DNA of 12,969 nucleotides from an uncultured Acidimicrobiaceae bacterium (GTDB lineage Bacteria; Actinomycetota; Acidimicrobiia; Acidimicrobiales; Bog-793). Below the pieces are notes generated by a model. That model was given only the letters and a program-made list of their open reading frames with translations. It searched no databases and was not told the DNA's origin. Made by a program: the position numbers and the translations under genes. Positions 1 to 7,214 of the stretch are shown here, piece by piece. Where the stretch lies: assembly GCA_903907185.1 (NCBI GenBank), contig CAIVND010000063.1, positions 1-12,969 on the forward strand, read 5' to 3'. Position 1 is the stretch's first letter; every line of letters starts with the position of its first letter.

Positions 1-8
1 CTGCAGAG

Positions 9-1985
9 GTGATGGTGTCGCTTCCCGACGGGAGCTCTCGGACATTGACTCTGGGTTCTACGGCCTATGACCTTGCGTTATCCATTGGAAGCCGTCTCGC
101 TAAGGACGCTCTTGCCGTTGAGGTATCGGGCGAGCAGCGCGATCTGTCTTACGAACTTCATGACGGCGATCCCGTCCGCATAATCACCGGTGGATCAAAT
201 GAGGGTCGCGAGGTCATCCGCCACTCCACCGCACACGTACTGGCCCAGGCAGTTGTCTCACTTTGGCCGGGCACAAAATTTGCGATCGGTCCGTTTATCG
301 CTGACGGTTTCTACTATGACTTTGATCTTCCTGGTGGAGCTCATTTCACCGATGATGATCTCGGCCGCATTGAGGCTCGGATGCGAGAGATCATTAAAGA
401 GAATCAACCATTTGTTCGCGAAGAGCACACCTTTGACGAGGGACTTTCGCTCTTTGACGATCAGCCCTACAAGACAGAGATTATTCGTGGGGTGCGTGAT
501 GCCTCTCTCAGTGGTGACGATCTGGTGAAAGAGATTGGCCTTTCGACAAACGAAGTGAGTGCGTACCGAAATACCGAGTCCTTTGTCGACCTTTGTCGGG
601 GACCACATGTACCAGCAACGGGTCGGCTTGGGCATTTTAAATTAACCCGAGTTGCCGGCGCATATTGGCGTGGCGATGAGCATCGACCCCAGCTGCAACG
701 CATCTATGGAACCGCCTTCGAGTCCGCGTCCGCGCTCTCCGACTACCTTCATCGACTCGATGAGGCCGAACGCCGAGACCATCGAAAGATCGGTGCAGAA
801 CTTGATCTCTTCCACTTCCCGCCAGAGATCGGTGGCGGTCTGCCCGTGTTCCATCCCAAGGGAGCCCTTATCCGCCAGACAATGGAAGATTTTTCTCTCT
901 CCATGCACCGCCAACATGGCTATCAGCAGGTATGGACACCTCACATTGCAAAATCCACACTTTTTGAGACTTCCGGTCACCTGCAGTGGTACGCCGAGGG
1001 GATGTATCCCCCAATGGAGATGGAGGGCGCCACCTACTACCCCAAACCCATGAACTGCCCGATGCACATCTTGATCTATAAGGACAAGCAGCACTCATAC
1101 CGAGATCTGCCGCTGCGATTTTTTGAGTTTGGAACTGTCTACCGATTCGAGCGATCGGGTGTTCTCCATGGGCTCACCAGAGTTCGTGGAATTACGCAAG
1201 ATGATGCACACATCTTCTGCGCACCAGATCAACTTGCAAACGAACTTCGTACTCTTCTTGAATTTGTTCTCGATCTGCTTCGCGCTTTTGGCCTCACCGA
1301 ATTTGAAGCTGAACTCGCTACCAGGCCTGAGAAGTTCGTAGGTGAGCAATGGGAGTGGGATGAGGCAACTGATGCTCTCCGATCCGCTCTTGAATCAGCG
1401 AATATTCCTTTTGTCGTCGCTGAGGGTGAAGGAGCCTTCTACGCGCCAAAGATTGATGTGCATGTTCGTGATGCCATTGGACGTAGATGGCAGCTTTCGA
1501 CGTTGCAGGTCGATCTTCAACTCCCTCAAAGGTTCGATATGTCTTTTGTCGGTGCTGATAACGTCCGGCATCGACCGTGGATGATCCACCGAGCTCTCTT
1601 TGGTTCTGTGGAGCGTTTTTTTGGCATCTTGTTGGAACACTATGCCGGCAATCTACCTACTTGGCTTGCACCAGTTCAGGTCCGCATTCTCTCTGTACGT
1701 GATGTCCATGACTCGTATGCGGATGAGGTCTGTCGAGTATTGCGCGCGAGAAATATTCGAGTTGATGTTGAGTTGGCCGATGAGCCCCTTGGCGGTCGCG
1801 TCCGCCGCGCGAAGTTGGAAAAGATTCCCTATGTGCTGGTCGTCGGCGATGCAGATGTTTCCAGTGGCACCGTTGGCGTCAACGCACGTGGATCCGCCTC
1901 ACCGGAGCGAGATGTAGCGATCGATACATTCGCTGAGCGACTCGAGATGGAGATTGCGGCAAAATCTGGGCCGGATCCATCATGA
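9..1985 (+). CDS. thrS: Threonyl-tRNA synthetase
   Basis: Class II aminoacyl-tRNA synthetase that charges tRNA-Thr in the cytoplasm and edits mischarged Ser-tRNA-Thr. All usual domains are visible over 658 residues (E. coli has 642). The TGS domain is about 1-62. The editing domain has H72/H76 (HSTAH) and C196/H200 (DLCRGPH). The catalytic core is about 265-550, and the anticodon-binding domain about 556-650. The core zinc ligands C350, H401 and H527 have the same spacing as E. coli C334, H385 and H511. Motif 2 lies near 371-385 (RFFEFGTVYRFER). The start is uncertain: GTG at 9 and ATG at 12 are adjacent, and the frame is open to the left edge, so the true start may lie a few codons upstream. 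Alignment of the LPDGS and HSTAH motifs with E. coli shows at most a few residues missing. The stop overlaps the next start as ATGA at 1982-1985. Confidence 0.97.
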   Translation: MMVSLPDGSSRTLTLGSTAYDLALSIGSRLAKDALAVEVSGEQRDLSYELHDGDPVRIITGGSNEGREVIRHSTAHVLAQAVVSLWPGTKFAIGPFIADGFYYDFDLPGGAHFTDDDLGRIEARMREIIKENQPFVREEHTFDEGLSLFDDQPYKTEIIRGVRDASLSGDDLVKEIGLSTNEVSAYRNTESFVDLCRGPHVPATGRLGHFKLTRVAGAYWRGDEHRPQLQRIYGTAFESASALSDYLHRLDEAERRDHRKIGAELDLFHFPPEIGGGLPVFHPKGALIRQTMEDFSLSMHRQHGYQQVWTPHIAKSTLFETSGHLQWYAEGMYPPMEMEGATYYPKPMNCPMHILIYKDKQHSYRDLPLRFFEFGTVYRFERSGVLHGLTRVRGITQDDAHIFCAPDQLANELRTLLEFVLDLLRAFGLTEFEAELATRPEKFVGEQWEWDEATDALRSALESANIPFVVAEGEGAFYAPKIDVHVRDAIGRRWQLSTLQVDLQLPQRFDMSFVGADNVRHRPWMIHRALFGSVERFFGILLEHYAGNLPTWLAPVQVRILSVRDVHDSYADEVCRVLRARNIRVDVELADEPLGGRVRRAKLEKIPYVLVVGDADVSSGTVGVNARGSASPERDVAIDTFAERLEMEIAAKSGPDPS

Positions 1986-2509
1986 CCTTCGACCATCTTT
2001 GGGCAGGTTGGCGAGCGAACTATGTCTCTAGCGTCTCAGATGGTCCAGAGAACGCGGGGCTTGAAGATGGTGGTGATCAAAAAGCATGTGTCTTTTGTGC
2101 GATTTTGAACTCCAATGAGCCCGATCAGCAGCTGCACGTCGTCTTCCGAGGCAAGCACACGATTGCGATGCTTAATGCCTATCCCTACACATCGGGACAT
2201 CTGCTCGTAATGCCGAATCGACACGTAGGCGAGATATCCCAACTTTCAGATCTTGAATATACAGACCTGTTTGCCGTCACGAGAGTAGCCATGAAGGCAC
2301 TGAATGATGCATACGATCCCGAGGGAATGAATATGGGGGCAAACTTGGGACGAGCCGCGGGAGCGGGCATCCCCCGACATCTCCATATCCATGTGGTGCC
2401 GCGTTGGCTTGGGGATACGAATTTCATGACAACAGTTGCCTCAACTCGGGTGATGCCCGAGGCACTCTCAGATTCCTGGCAGAAGGTTCGCGAGGTTTGG
2501 CCGAGCTAA
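1982..2509 (+). CDS. HIT-family protein, Ap4A phosphorylase-like
   Basis: A 175-residue histidine-triad nucleotide hydrolase or transferase. The triad is H133-x-H135-x-H137, in RHLHIHVVPRW; H135 is the expected nucleophile by position. A CxxC pair (C36, C39) near the start of the HIT domain, together with H81 and H133, could bind structural zinc as in some HIT proteins (inference). It sits between thrS and the phospholipid genes, the place held in Mycobacterium tuberculosis by Rv2613c, a diadenosine tetraphosphate phosphorylase. Removing Ap4A, a by-product of aminoacyl-tRNA synthetases, would make sense beside thrS. The N-terminal LWAGWR segment looks like the usual N-terminus of actinobacterial homologues, which supports this start. 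ATG overlaps the thrS stop by four bases, so translational coupling is likely. Exact substrate is inferred from family and position. Confidence 0.92.
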   Translation: MTFDHLWAGWRANYVSSVSDGPENAGLEDGGDQKACVFCAILNSNEPDQQLHVVFRGKHTIAMLNAYPYTSGHLLVMPNRHVGEISQLSDLEYTDLFAVTRVAMKALNDAYDPEGMNMGANLGRAAGAGIPRHLHIHVVPRWLGDTNFMTTVASTRVMPEALSDSWQKVREVWPS

Positions 2510-3246
2510 TGCTCTCCTTTGCGAGATATATGGACGCCATAAGCGATGAGGCATCGAGATTTCTCGAAGTTGCGGCGGTAGCGCAGCCCTTTGCGATTCC
2601 CACCTGTCCCGGATGGACCTCAATCGATCTCGAACATCACCTAGCGAGTTGTTTTCGTTACTGGTCATTGCAGGTCGTCGCTGGAGATCCAGAGTCTGAG
2701 GTTCACGAGACAATCGCTCTCCACAGTGAGGCAATCGATTCGGGTTTCGAACTTGCTCTTGATCGACTCCTTGGTGACCTCACCTCCGCTGGCGAAACTG
2801 CATCCTGTTGGAACTGGTCCGACACTGATTTCGATGTGCTTTGGGTTGCTCGCCACATGGCGATCACCACAGCCATACACCGCGTTGATGTTGAACTCGC
2901 GAGATCACTACCAGCTTCAATCGATTCGGAGCTGGCAATCGATGGTCTCGACGAGACCTTCTCGGTGCAGTTTCGTAACCTACTTCCAAAGTCTGTCCTT
3001 TCGACCATGGTTGGATCTCTATGTCTCATTAGTAGTGACGTCGACGCAGCATGGTCTATCTCAGTTGAACGAGGGAAGATCCGGTTGCGTAACAAACGTG
3101 GACCAGCCTCCGTTGCCTTAGTCGGATCTGCATCAGATCTCCTTCAATTCGTTCGAAACCGCGTTGATCTCGATCAATTTTCAGTCACCGGTGATGTCGC
3201 TGTGGCAAAGAGCTGGCAGACGCTATCGGACACACTGCCTCGTTGA
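2509..3246 (+). CDS. Maleylpyruvate isomerase (MDMPI)-family / DinB-like protein, function unknown
   Basis: A 245-residue protein of the actinobacterial MDMPI N-terminal (TIGR03083-like, DinB-fold) family, some of which are mycothiol-dependent enzymes. Family marks are TCPGW at 32-36, DLEHHL at 40-45 and the later helix ending IHRVDVELA (123-131). In characterised members a His of the first motif and an E-x3-H pair bind metal. Here H44 and H124 are kept, but the Glu position is T120, so the metal site may be altered or lost. The ATG at 2509 overlaps the previous TAA (TAATG) and fits the family N-terminus. The frame is also open upstream to an ATG at 2404, but that would overlap the HIT gene by about 100 bases; an ATG at 2530 is another option. 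The gene is absent from the matching mycobacterial cluster. Its substrate, and whether it takes part in lipid synthesis, cannot be told from sequence. Confidence 0.82.
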   Translation: MLSFARYMDAISDEASRFLEVAAVAQPFAIPTCPGWTSIDLEHHLASCFRYWSLQVVAGDPESEVHETIALHSEAIDSGFELALDRLLGDLTSAGETASCWNWSDTDFDVLWVARHMAITTAIHRVDVELARSLPASIDSELAIDGLDETFSVQFRNLLPKSVLSTMVGSLCLISSDVDAAWSISVERGKIRLRNKRGPASVALVGSASDLLQFVRNRVDLDQFSVTGDVAVAKSWQTLSDTLPR

Positions 3247-3302
3247 TTCTGCGGCAATTCTGATCGATCCTGATAGCCTGCCTGATATGCCAAGAAGGCC
3301 AA

Positions 3303-4145
3303 ATGATTGACGGCCGTCGGGGACGAACGAGGCCAGAGGGCCTTCCAACTTCGCCCCTTCGCCAGCAGGTAACAAAATTCGATCTTGGTCGACGCTTGGT
3401 CAGTCTCGGCCTAAACGCGAACGTGCTGACCTCTACCGGTGTGATTCTCTCCGCGGTGTTCTGCGTCGTGGTGGGTAAAGGTCAACTGTGGCTCGGACTT
3501 GTGCTTCTTATTGCCGGTGGTCTCATGGATGCTCTTGATGGACTGGTTGCCAAGAGTGCGGGGACGGCCTCCGCGAGGGGCGCATTTTTTGATTCCGTTG
3601 CCGATCGATTTTCCGACGCGTTTATGTACAGCGGGATCGCCTGGTATCTGCTCGTCGGCCATCATCCTCGTGAGGCCGCACTACCGATTGCGATTATGGC
3701 GATTGGATCTGCGATCTCCTACGAGCGAGCAAAGGCAGAATCCTTGGGGTTCATTGCTAAAGGTGGTCTGATGGAGAGAACGGAGCGTCTTATCGCACTC
3801 GGTCTTGCACTTCTCTTTCACGTTGTCATGATCCAAATCCTCTGGGTAACTCTCGCGTTAACCATCGGAACAGCCGTTGGCAGATTTATCCGAGTTTGGC
3901 GCCAGGCTAGTGGGCTTCCCGCTCGAATTTGGATCTGGAAGGAGAGTGCCGCGGCCTCCCAGATCTCTGGATTGCGTTCATGGTGGCAGGGCATGGGGAT
4001 CGACCGGCGGATCGCCATTCGAGTCGATGACGCGAGCGATCAGCCGACGTCAAAGTTTCGCCAAATGTTTTCCATCGATCGGTCTGAGTCACGAGCTGGA
4101 ACCGAGGATGAAGCCGTGCGCACAAAGACACTAAAAAAGAATTAG
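3303..4145 (+). CDS. pgsA: CDP-alcohol phosphatidyltransferase, probable phosphatidylinositol-phosphate synthase
   Basis: Membrane enzyme joining CDP-diacylglycerol to an alcohol phosphate, most likely inositol 1-phosphate to give phosphatidylinositol phosphate. The CDP-OH-P signature is complete in spacing: D76-x2-D79-G80-x2-A83-K84-x8-G93-x3-D97-x3-D101. The usual Arg at 84 is Lys. A second conserved stretch, SYERAKAESLG (139-149) followed by GGLMERTERLI (154-164), resembles M. tuberculosis PgsA1. Hydrophobic helices span about 45-75, 105-120, 126-140 and 164-195. The last 75 residues (206-280) are hydrophilic; the protein has 280 residues, against about 217 in PgsA1. Being upstream of patA- and pimA-like genes favours PIP over PGP synthase. 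ATG at 3303 has AGAAGG at 3293-3298, close upstream. The 56-base gap before it shows no convincing promoter. Confidence 0.9.
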   Translation: MIDGRRGRTRPEGLPTSPLRQQVTKFDLGRRLVSLGLNANVLTSTGVILSAVFCVVVGKGQLWLGLVLLIAGGLMDALDGLVAKSAGTASARGAFFDSVADRFSDAFMYSGIAWYLLVGHHPREAALPIAIMAIGSAISYERAKAESLGFIAKGGLMERTERLIALGLALLFHVVMIQILWVTLALTIGTAVGRFIRVWRQASGLPARIWIWKESAAASQISGLRSWWQGMGIDRRIAIRVDDASDQPTSKFRQMFSIDRSESRAGTEDEAVRTKTLKKN

Positions 4146-4164
4146 CGCCCGAGAGCTTTTTACT

Positions 4165-5070
4165 GTGGTGGAACACAAAGTACGAGATCCGGCCTATTTC
4201 CTCTACCGCTATGGAGCGATGACACTTCGATCGGTACCCCGTCCCCTCGCGCGGCGGTTAATGACCAGCATTGGTGTCGTCGCATACTTCCTCTTCCGCA
4301 AGACTCGATCAGTGGTTGAACGCAATCTCCGACAGGTAGTGGGTCAAGACGTTTCTGGTACCGAGCTTCGCAGTCTCGTTCGTCGTTCGTTCGCAAGCTA
4401 TGCCCGGTACTGGTCCGATCTTGTGCATCTCATTAACCGAGTAGGCGAAACCGTCGACCAGCTCTTTGACGCGAAGTACCTCAAGGGTCTTGACGAACAG
4501 CTCGCGAGCGGAGCCGCAGTTTTAGCACTTCCACATCTCGGCGCCTGGGAACTGGGCGGTCTTTGGGCTCACCAACAGGGTTATACCGTCCACACGGTTG
4601 CGGAGCCCGCATCAAGCCTGCGCCTCACCGAGTGGTTCACCGAGCAACGGCGAGAGCTTGGTCTTACGGTGCATCCGCTTGGAGCCGAAACAGTCCCGGT
4701 TCTTCTTGATGTCTTAAGGAGAGGAGGGACTGTCGCACTTATTGCTGACCGCGATGTGGTCGGAGATGGAATCGAGGTGACCTTTTTCGGGGCAAAGACC
4801 ACGATGCCCGGTGGACCAGCCCTTCTTGCACTGCGAAGCGGCAAGCCACTCATTCCGTGCGCGGTCTATCACAACAGCGACGATCAGCATCTTCCGATCG
4901 TGCTTCCAGCGATCTCCCCTCACCGCGATGGCCACCTTCGTGACGACATTGCGCGTATGACCCAAGACCTTGCCTACGCCTTCGAAAAGATCATCGCTCG
5001 CGCCCCGGAGCAGTGGCACGTCTTTCAGCCGCGTTGGCAAGACGCATCTGAATCTGCTCGAGGTAAGTAG
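4165..5070 (+). CDS. LpxL/HtrB-like acyltransferase, probable PatA-type PIM acyltransferase
   Basis: A 301-residue acyltransferase of the bacterial lipid A biosynthesis (LpxL/HtrB) family. In actinobacteria the member at this locus is PatA (Rv2611c), which moves an acyl chain from acyl-CoA to the mannose of phosphatidylinositol mannosides on the inner leaflet. The catalytic H-x4-E is H124-E129 in PHLGAWELGG. A hydrophobic stretch near 34-45 and the following basic region suit peripheral or single-anchor membrane binding. ERNLRQ (52-57) is typical of the family N-terminal region. The GTG start at 4165 is 19 bases after pgsA, with GAGAG at 4151-4155 as a possible weak ribosome site; a second GTG follows at once. 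The TAG stop is immediately followed by the ATG of the mannosyltransferase. A role in lipid A synthesis is unlikely, as nothing else here suggests lipopolysaccharide. Confidence 0.88.
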   Translation: MVEHKVRDPAYFLYRYGAMTLRSVPRPLARRLMTSIGVVAYFLFRKTRSVVERNLRQVVGQDVSGTELRSLVRRSFASYARYWSDLVHLINRVGETVDQLFDAKYLKGLDEQLASGAAVLALPHLGAWELGGLWAHQQGYTVHTVAEPASSLRLTEWFTEQRRELGLTVHPLGAETVPVLLDVLRRGGTVALIADRDVVGDGIEVTFFGAKTTMPGGPALLALRSGKPLIPCAVYHNSDDQHLPIVLPAISPHRDGHLRDDIARMTQDLAYAFEKIIARAPEQWHVFQPRWQDASESARGK

Positions 5071-6153
5071 ATGAATATCGCTCTGGTCTGTCCATATAGC
5101 TTTGACCTACCTGGGGGAGTGCAGAGCCAGGTCGCCGGTATGGCCAAGGTGCTATCTAACGATCACAGCGTTACGGTTCTTGCACCGGGTACAAAGGTTC
5201 CTCAGTCTCTCGAGGGAATCAACGTCACGCTTCTTGGACCAACGTTTGGCATCCGAGCGAACGGATCCGTTGCCCCGATCGCTCTTTCGCTACGAGCGAT
5301 CGCAAAACTGCGTCGTGCAATGCGCACACTTCATCCAGACATCACCATTATCCATGAACCGCTTGTGCCGGTAGTTAGCCTTGCAGCACTGTATCTATCT
5401 CGTGGAGTACGGATCGGTACCTTCCATCGAGCGGGAGTGACGGCGGGTTACAGAATTCTCCTCCCTCTTGCAGGGTGTGTTCTTCGACGTCTTGACTACG
5501 GGGTGGTGGTTTCGGAACAGGCGCGACAGACGGTGTCGGTCCTTTTAGGAGATCGTGCAGCTCAGTTTGAGTTGATTGCCAACGCGGTTGATATCGATCG
5601 GTTTACTCCACAGCAGAAGGGCCCTCGAACTCCGCACTCCCTTTTCTTTTTGGGGCGTCATGAACCGCGCAAGGGATTGAGCGTCCTTCTCAAGGCATTG
5701 AAACAGTTACCCGATGAGTTCACATTAACTATTGCTGGCACTGGACCCGAGACTGATGTGTTGCAACAGCAGTACCCTCCCAACGCTCGCATGAGGTGGC
5801 TTGGCCAGATCGACGACGACGAATTGGTGAGAATCCTTCACCAGACAGAGCTCTTTGTTGCCCCATCGTTGGGAGGGGAATCTTTTGGGGTCGTTTTGCT
5901 TGAGGCAATGGCTGCTGGTGCTCCAGTACTTTGCTCTGATCTACCTGGCTACCGTCTCGCTGGAGGAGAGGCGGTGACATACACGCCTCCGGGAGATGCG
6001 GATGGCCTCGTAACTCAGATTCAACGTCTTGCAAGCGATCCAGAGCTTCGAGACGAGCTCTCGCGCCGCGGAGCAGATCGGGCCTCAAAGTTCACCTTTT
6101 CGGTGCTGAAAGATCAATATCTAGAACTGGCTAACCACCGGCAGCGACCTTGA
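5071..6153 (+). CDS. pimA: GDP-mannose-dependent phosphatidylinositol mannosyltransferase, PimA-like
   Basis: GT4-family glycosyltransferase (GT-B fold, 360 residues) expected to transfer mannose from GDP-mannose to phosphatidylinositol at the cytoplasmic face, the first step of PIM synthesis. The N-terminus closely matches mycobacterial PimA: CPYSFDLPGGVQSQ at 7-20, with the donor-contact GG loop at 15-16. Other key residues fit PimA: H119 (TFHRA), R196 and K201 (LGRHEPRKG) and E270 with E278 (GGESFGVVLLEAM), the EX7E pair. NGSVA at 64-68 also matches. ATG follows the acyltransferase TAG without a gap, with GAGGT at 5060-5064 as ribosome site inside the upstream gene, which suggests coupling. 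GT4 specificity is hard to fix from motifs, but the neighbours make PimA the best call. A different PI-glycolipid is the main alternative. Confidence 0.9.
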   Translation: MNIALVCPYSFDLPGGVQSQVAGMAKVLSNDHSVTVLAPGTKVPQSLEGINVTLLGPTFGIRANGSVAPIALSLRAIAKLRRAMRTLHPDITIIHEPLVPVVSLAALYLSRGVRIGTFHRAGVTAGYRILLPLAGCVLRRLDYGVVVSEQARQTVSVLLGDRAAQFELIANAVDIDRFTPQQKGPRTPHSLFFLGRHEPRKGLSVLLKALKQLPDEFTLTIAGTGPETDVLQQQYPPNARMRWLGQIDDDELVRILHQTELFVAPSLGGESFGVVLLEAMAAGAPVLCSDLPGYRLAGGEAVTYTPPGDADGLVTQIQRLASDPELRDELSRRGADRASKFTFSVLKDQYLELANHRQRP

Positions 6154-6221
6154 CTGAGCGGCTCAACGACGAAGCACTGTTCTAGACTCCTGGCATGATG
6201 TTTGATCGTGGGAATCAGTAG

Positions 6222-7124
6222 GTGGCGCAGTCAAAGTCGAGGTCACGTCAGGCCCATGGTTCGCGAAACTCACGCCAGCAAGGTGGGCGCCATGAGGTTC
6301 CAGTGCTTCGAACTCTTGAGCCAATAACTCCAGCATTCCTCGTACCGAAGTTTCGTCGTCGAGCCCGATACGCTGCGGCGATTCCATCGTTCGTGTTCAT
6401 CGTTGGCATCGCGCTGATCGCGGGGCACACGTTGATCCCGGTTGGAGGTGTCGCCATTGGACTTTTATTCCTCGTGATTGGAATCGCCTGGAACCTACTA
6501 AATCTCCGACTTGGATCGCCGATTCGGCTTGCGCACGTTCTTGATTCGGTTGATCTTCAAGACGCAAGTTTTAAGCAACTTATGAACATTCTCGAAGGGC
6601 TTTGTGTTGTCAACGGCATTGCACTTCCACAGGTGCGGATTGTCAATGACAAGGCAGCGAACGCTATTGTCCTTGGCTGGAACGAGCGCTCTTCAACCCT
6701 TGTCCTTACAACCGGATTGCTTGACGTCTGCGACAGGATTGAACTGGAGGGGGTCATCGCGCATGAGATTGCCTCGATAAAACGTGGAGATATGCGCAAT
6801 GCGGCCTTTGCAACGGTCGCCTGTGGAGCGCTTTCATTATTTACCTCATTCGCTGCCAAGTTGGTCGATAGCCTGCTACGACCGGAACGAATGACAGAGG
6901 CGGATATGGGAGGCGTGTCGATCACTCGGTATCCGCCAGGCCTTCTTTATGCACTACGGACAATCGACGAAGTTGGTCTTGTAAGACCAACGCAATTGAC
7001 GCGAAGCGCGACACGCCTGACGGCCGCCTCATGGTTGATCAACTTGGAGGAGGCCATGCCTCGCCGGAGCATTGCCGGGCATCTCACGATCGATGAACGT
7101 ATTGGGCTACTTGCAGAACTGTGA
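6222..7124 (+). CDS. M48-family (HtpX-like) membrane protein with degenerate zinc site, probable pseudoprotease
   Basis: A 300-residue protein with the M48 peptidase layout. It has a basic N-terminus (1-50), two membrane helices (about 51-70 and 73-91), a conserved strand with NAIVLG (147-152), LTTGLLD (162-168), the active-site helix, a further hydrophobic stretch (195-215) and a closing DERIGLLAEL. The zinc motif HExxH reads HEIAS (181-185): H181 and the catalytic E182 remain, but the second His is Ser185. The third ligand, Glu in the family REx2AD motif, aligns to Met224 in RMTEAD. Two of three ligands therefore seem lost, and peptidase activity is doubtful. The frame is intact and the rest of the fold well kept, so this looks like a maintained inactive paralogue rather than decay. 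The GTG start at 6222 has GGGAA at 6210-6214; a later in-frame GTG at 6303 after GAGG (6294-6297) would give 273 residues. Role unknown. Confidence 0.85.
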   Translation: MAQSKSRSRQAHGSRNSRQQGGRHEVPVLRTLEPITPAFLVPKFRRRARYAAAIPSFVFIVGIALIAGHTLIPVGGVAIGLLFLVIGIAWNLLNLRLGSPIRLAHVLDSVDLQDASFKQLMNILEGLCVVNGIALPQVRIVNDKAANAIVLGWNERSSTLVLTTGLLDVCDRIELEGVIAHEIASIKRGDMRNAAFATVACGALSLFTSFAAKLVDSLLRPERMTEADMGGVSITRYPPGLLYALRTIDEVGLVRPTQLTRSATRLTAASWLINLEEAMPRRSIAGHLTIDERIGLLAEL

Positions 7125-7139
7125 GATCGGCTACCGATC
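7125..7139. repeat. Short perfect inverted repeat downstream of the M48-like gene
   Basis: GATCGG and CCGATC flank a 3-base loop, directly after the TGA at 7122-7124. A second small dyad, ATCTT-GG-AAGAT at 7141-7152, follows and runs into TTTC. Together they could form a weak terminator-like or mRNA-end structure before yebC. There is no long T-run and the second loop is too small for a stable hairpin, so function is uncertain. Confidence 0.35.
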
Positions 7140-7143
7140 GATC

Positions 7144-7171
7144 TTGGAAGATTTTCACGTTGGTATATAGG
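7144..7171 (+). promoter_or_regulatory. Weak sigma70-like promoter candidate upstream of yebC
   Basis: TTGGAA (7144-7149) and TATAGG (7166-7171) are separated by 16 bases, and each matches 4 of 6 consensus positions. The element lies in the largest gap of the window (90 bases), 43 bases before the yebC start. A separate promoter here is sensible, but the match is weak. Confidence 0.25.
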
Positions 7172-7203
7172 TATTGAGAAGCGATAGCGCTGATCGACAA
7201 ATC

Positions 7204-7210
7204 GGAGGGG
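7204..7210 (+). promoter_or_regulatory. Strong Shine-Dalgarno site for yebC
   Basis: GGAGGGG lies four bases before the ATG at 7215. It is one of the two clearest ribosome sites in the window (with that of secF) and fixes the yebC start. Confidence 0.8.
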
Positions 7211-7214
7211 AATC

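Noticed and set aside
2404..2508. Upstream extension of the MDMPI-family gene to an ATG at 2404
   Set aside because: It would overlap the conserved end of the HIT gene by about 100 bases and add residues that do not fit the family. The TAATG start at 2509 fits the family N-terminus.
3287..3310. Seven-codon open frame (MPRRPND) overlapping the pgsA start, a possible leader peptide
   Set aside because: No ribosome site in front of it and no attenuator-like structure after it; its purine-rich middle simply contains the pgsA ribosome site.
6154..6221. Possible promoter or terminator between pimA and the M48-like gene
   Set aside because: TTGACT at 6150-6155 has no -10 element at a workable distance, and GAGCGGCTC is too small a hairpin with no T-run.
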